DNA of 22,342 nucleotides from Clostridiales bacterium UBA7568 (GTDB lineage: Bacteria; Bacillota; Clostridia; Oscillospirales; CAG-272). Below, one piece after another: positions 21,373 to 22,342 of this stretch (positions within the stretch are counted from its first letter, which is position 1; every line of letters begins with the position of its first letter). The notes beneath the pieces were generated by a model that worked only from the letters and a program-made list of their open reading frames with translations, searched no databases and was not told the DNA's origin. The translations under genes were made by a program, and so were the position numbers. The DNA is taken from NCBI GenBank assembly GCA_002479075.1, contig DLLG01000006.1:43452-65793 (forward strand), given 5' to 3'.

Positions 21373-22292
21373 AGACCGTTCTCATAATCACCGGAATAGT
21401 GTTCCTCGTGTGGTTCTTCTGGTCATTGTTCACCTCAAAACCCATTCCGCAGGAATACCTCGTCTGCTTCATCGGCGGACTCGGAAGCGGCAAGACCTTT
21501 CTTGCCGTGAGAAACGTAGTCCGCTGGTTCAAGCGCGCCTGGCGCAAATATAAATGGAGCTGCTTCTTTCATCCTATCCGCAAGGATAAGAGAAAGACGC
21601 AGCCGCACGTCTATTCCAACATCCCGATCCGGCTCGGGAATCGTTTCAACCGCCGGATGAGTGAGGTTCTTACCACGGAGCACCTCTTCAACGAACGCCT
21701 GAAGGATCGGAATTCGATCACCTTCATCGACGAAGTCGGGCAGGTGGCAGATCAGTACAAGTTCGACCTGAAGCCGGTCAAAGAGAACGTTCAGATCGGC
21801 ATCCGCTTTGACAGACAGTGGATGGCGACTGACGTTCCCGGGCATATGTACTTCACCGAGCAGGCTTCGGACTTCATCGCGAAGCCAATCCGCGGAAGGT
21901 TCAACAGTCTGATTGAAGTCCGCGGATTGCACCGCTGCCTCTTCTTCCCTCTCGGCAAGGTCAAATGGCGGGAGATCTCCGTCACCAACGACGTCGTCAA
22001 CATCAAAGACGTCGGCGCCGAAGGCTTCAACACGTACTTTTTCCTGATGCCGTACGCGAAGCGCTACGACAGCAAGGTATATTCCGAGACATACGACCAG
22101 GGCTTCTCGCACGAAGTGCCGGAGCGCTGGGAGTGGGACAAGCTCAAGACGAGGTACATCCTCGACGTCCGGAAAAAGTGCACCCGGCATATGTTCAAGC
22201 CGGTTCAGGCTCCTGCCCCGGGGGAGAGTCCGGAGAGGGGCAGCGGAGCCCCCTCTCCGGATCTCCCGGCGGAGCTGCAAGAACCGAAATAA
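21369..22292 (+). CDS. Zot/pI-type ATPase for inovirus assembly and export
   Basis: This 307-aa protein is the hallmark of inoviruses: a membrane-bound P-loop ATPase that drives virion extrusion. It has an N-terminal membrane helix (residues 3-22), Walker A GGLGSGKT (36-43), the arginine/lysine-rich segment HPIRKDKRKTQPHVYSNIPI with the family's NIP motif, Walker B SITFIDE (116-122), and a proline-rich tail (about 278-307). In M13 pI the membrane helix follows the ATPase domain; here it precedes it. The start is TTG at 21369, overlapping the upstream stop, behind GAGGAGGTG. Toxin activity should not be inferred from the Zot name. Cargo is presumably the ssDNA phage encoded upstream. Confidence 0.9.
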   Translation: MKTVLIITGIVFLVWFFWSLFTSKPIPQEYLVCFIGGLGSGKTFLAVRNVVRWFKRAWRKYKWSCFFHPIRKDKRKTQPHVYSNIPIRLGNRFNRRMSEVLTTEHLFNERLKDRNSITFIDEVGQVADQYKFDLKPVKENVQIGIRFDRQWMATDVPGHMYFTEQASDFIAKPIRGRFNSLIEVRGLHRCLFFPLGKVKWREISVTNDVVNIKDVGAEGFNTYFFLMPYAKRYDSKVYSETYDQGFSHEVPERWEWDKLKTRYILDVRKKCTRHMFKPVQAPAPGESPERGSGAPSPDLPAELQEPK

Positions 22293-22342
22293 AAAGCCCT
22301 CGCGTGCGTGTGCGCGTATGCGCACGCGAAATTAGATCTAAT
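22293..22342. other. GC-rich hairpin after the Zot-type gene
   Basis: CGTGTGCGC (22307-22315) pairs with GCGCACGCG (22320-22328) around the loop GTAT, and an alternative outer pairing is CGCGTGCG/CGCACGCG (22301-22328). No T-run follows, so it may be a Rho-independent-like end, or an origin or packaging hairpin in the phage single strand. The window ends here, with no further gene visible. Confidence 0.45.

Noticed and set aside
21369..22292. Enterotoxin function from the Zot name
   Set aside because: The sequence supports only the phage-assembly ATPase; no toxin C-terminal peptide comparable to Vibrio Zot is recognisable.
21435..22325. Minus-strand open frame (296 codons) opposite the Zot-type gene
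   Set aside because: The plus-strand protein has Walker A and B motifs and fits the operon; the antisense frame is Arg/Leu/Val-rich shadow translation.

Overview
The window looks like a chromosome segment of a spore-forming Clostridia member (Oscillospiraceae/Ruminococcaceae-like by gene content; this is inference). It carries sigK-type and SPOCS/LysM spore-coat genes, the yfmF-yfmH-lgt-folD cluster, a FatA-type acyl-ACP thioesterase, an NfeD-stomatin pair and a GH130 glycoside phosphorylase. Near-consensus SigA-type promoters (TTGACA-17-TATAAT) precede most transcription units.

Positions 1-15903 are ordinary chromosome. They hold a repeat-rich intergenic stretch (1-375); a leftward operon DUF2500, Ppx/GppA, ThrE-like exporter (2929-376); rightward sigK and a SipL-like spore-coat gene (3064-5445); a second repeat-rich stretch (5446-5974) that shares inverted copies of repeats with the first; a leftward operon yfmF, yfmH, lgt, folD (10535-5975); rightward nfeD and stomatin (10709-12109); a rightward thioesterase (12243-12968) converging on leftward proS (14728-13007); and a rightward GH130 gene (14908-15903).

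Positions 15957-17044 are accessory. A type I toxin-antitoxin cassette lies here: a 28-aa holin-like toxin with a hairpin-sequestered ribosome binding site and a convergent antisense RNA, each with a near-consensus promoter. Next come a 75-aa XRE repressor and a divergent 90-aa unknown gene, with three palindromic operators between them. This block ends at tandem terminators and the 3' half of a tRNA-Lys(UUU) gene whose 5' half is missing. That is the usual scar left at one end of an element integrated into a tRNA gene.

From about 17080 to the right edge lies what I read as an inovirus (filamentous phage) prophage that continues beyond the window. It has a hairpin-rich non-coding segment, a second XRE repressor paralogous to the first with its own operators, a probable ssDNA-binding protein, secreted/membrane virion-protein candidates of 182, 93 and 57 aa, a 470-aa pIII-like adhesin with a C-terminal anchor, a 189-aa membrane-anchored protein in the pVI position, and a Zot/pI-type ATPase with Walker A and B motifs. 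No Rep, integrase or secretin is visible; the first two presumably lie to the right, and no secretin would be needed if the host lacks an outer membrane. The most unusual feature is fibronectin-III-like modules on both the coat-like protein and the adhesin, the former followed at once by a terminator as after M13 gene VIII.
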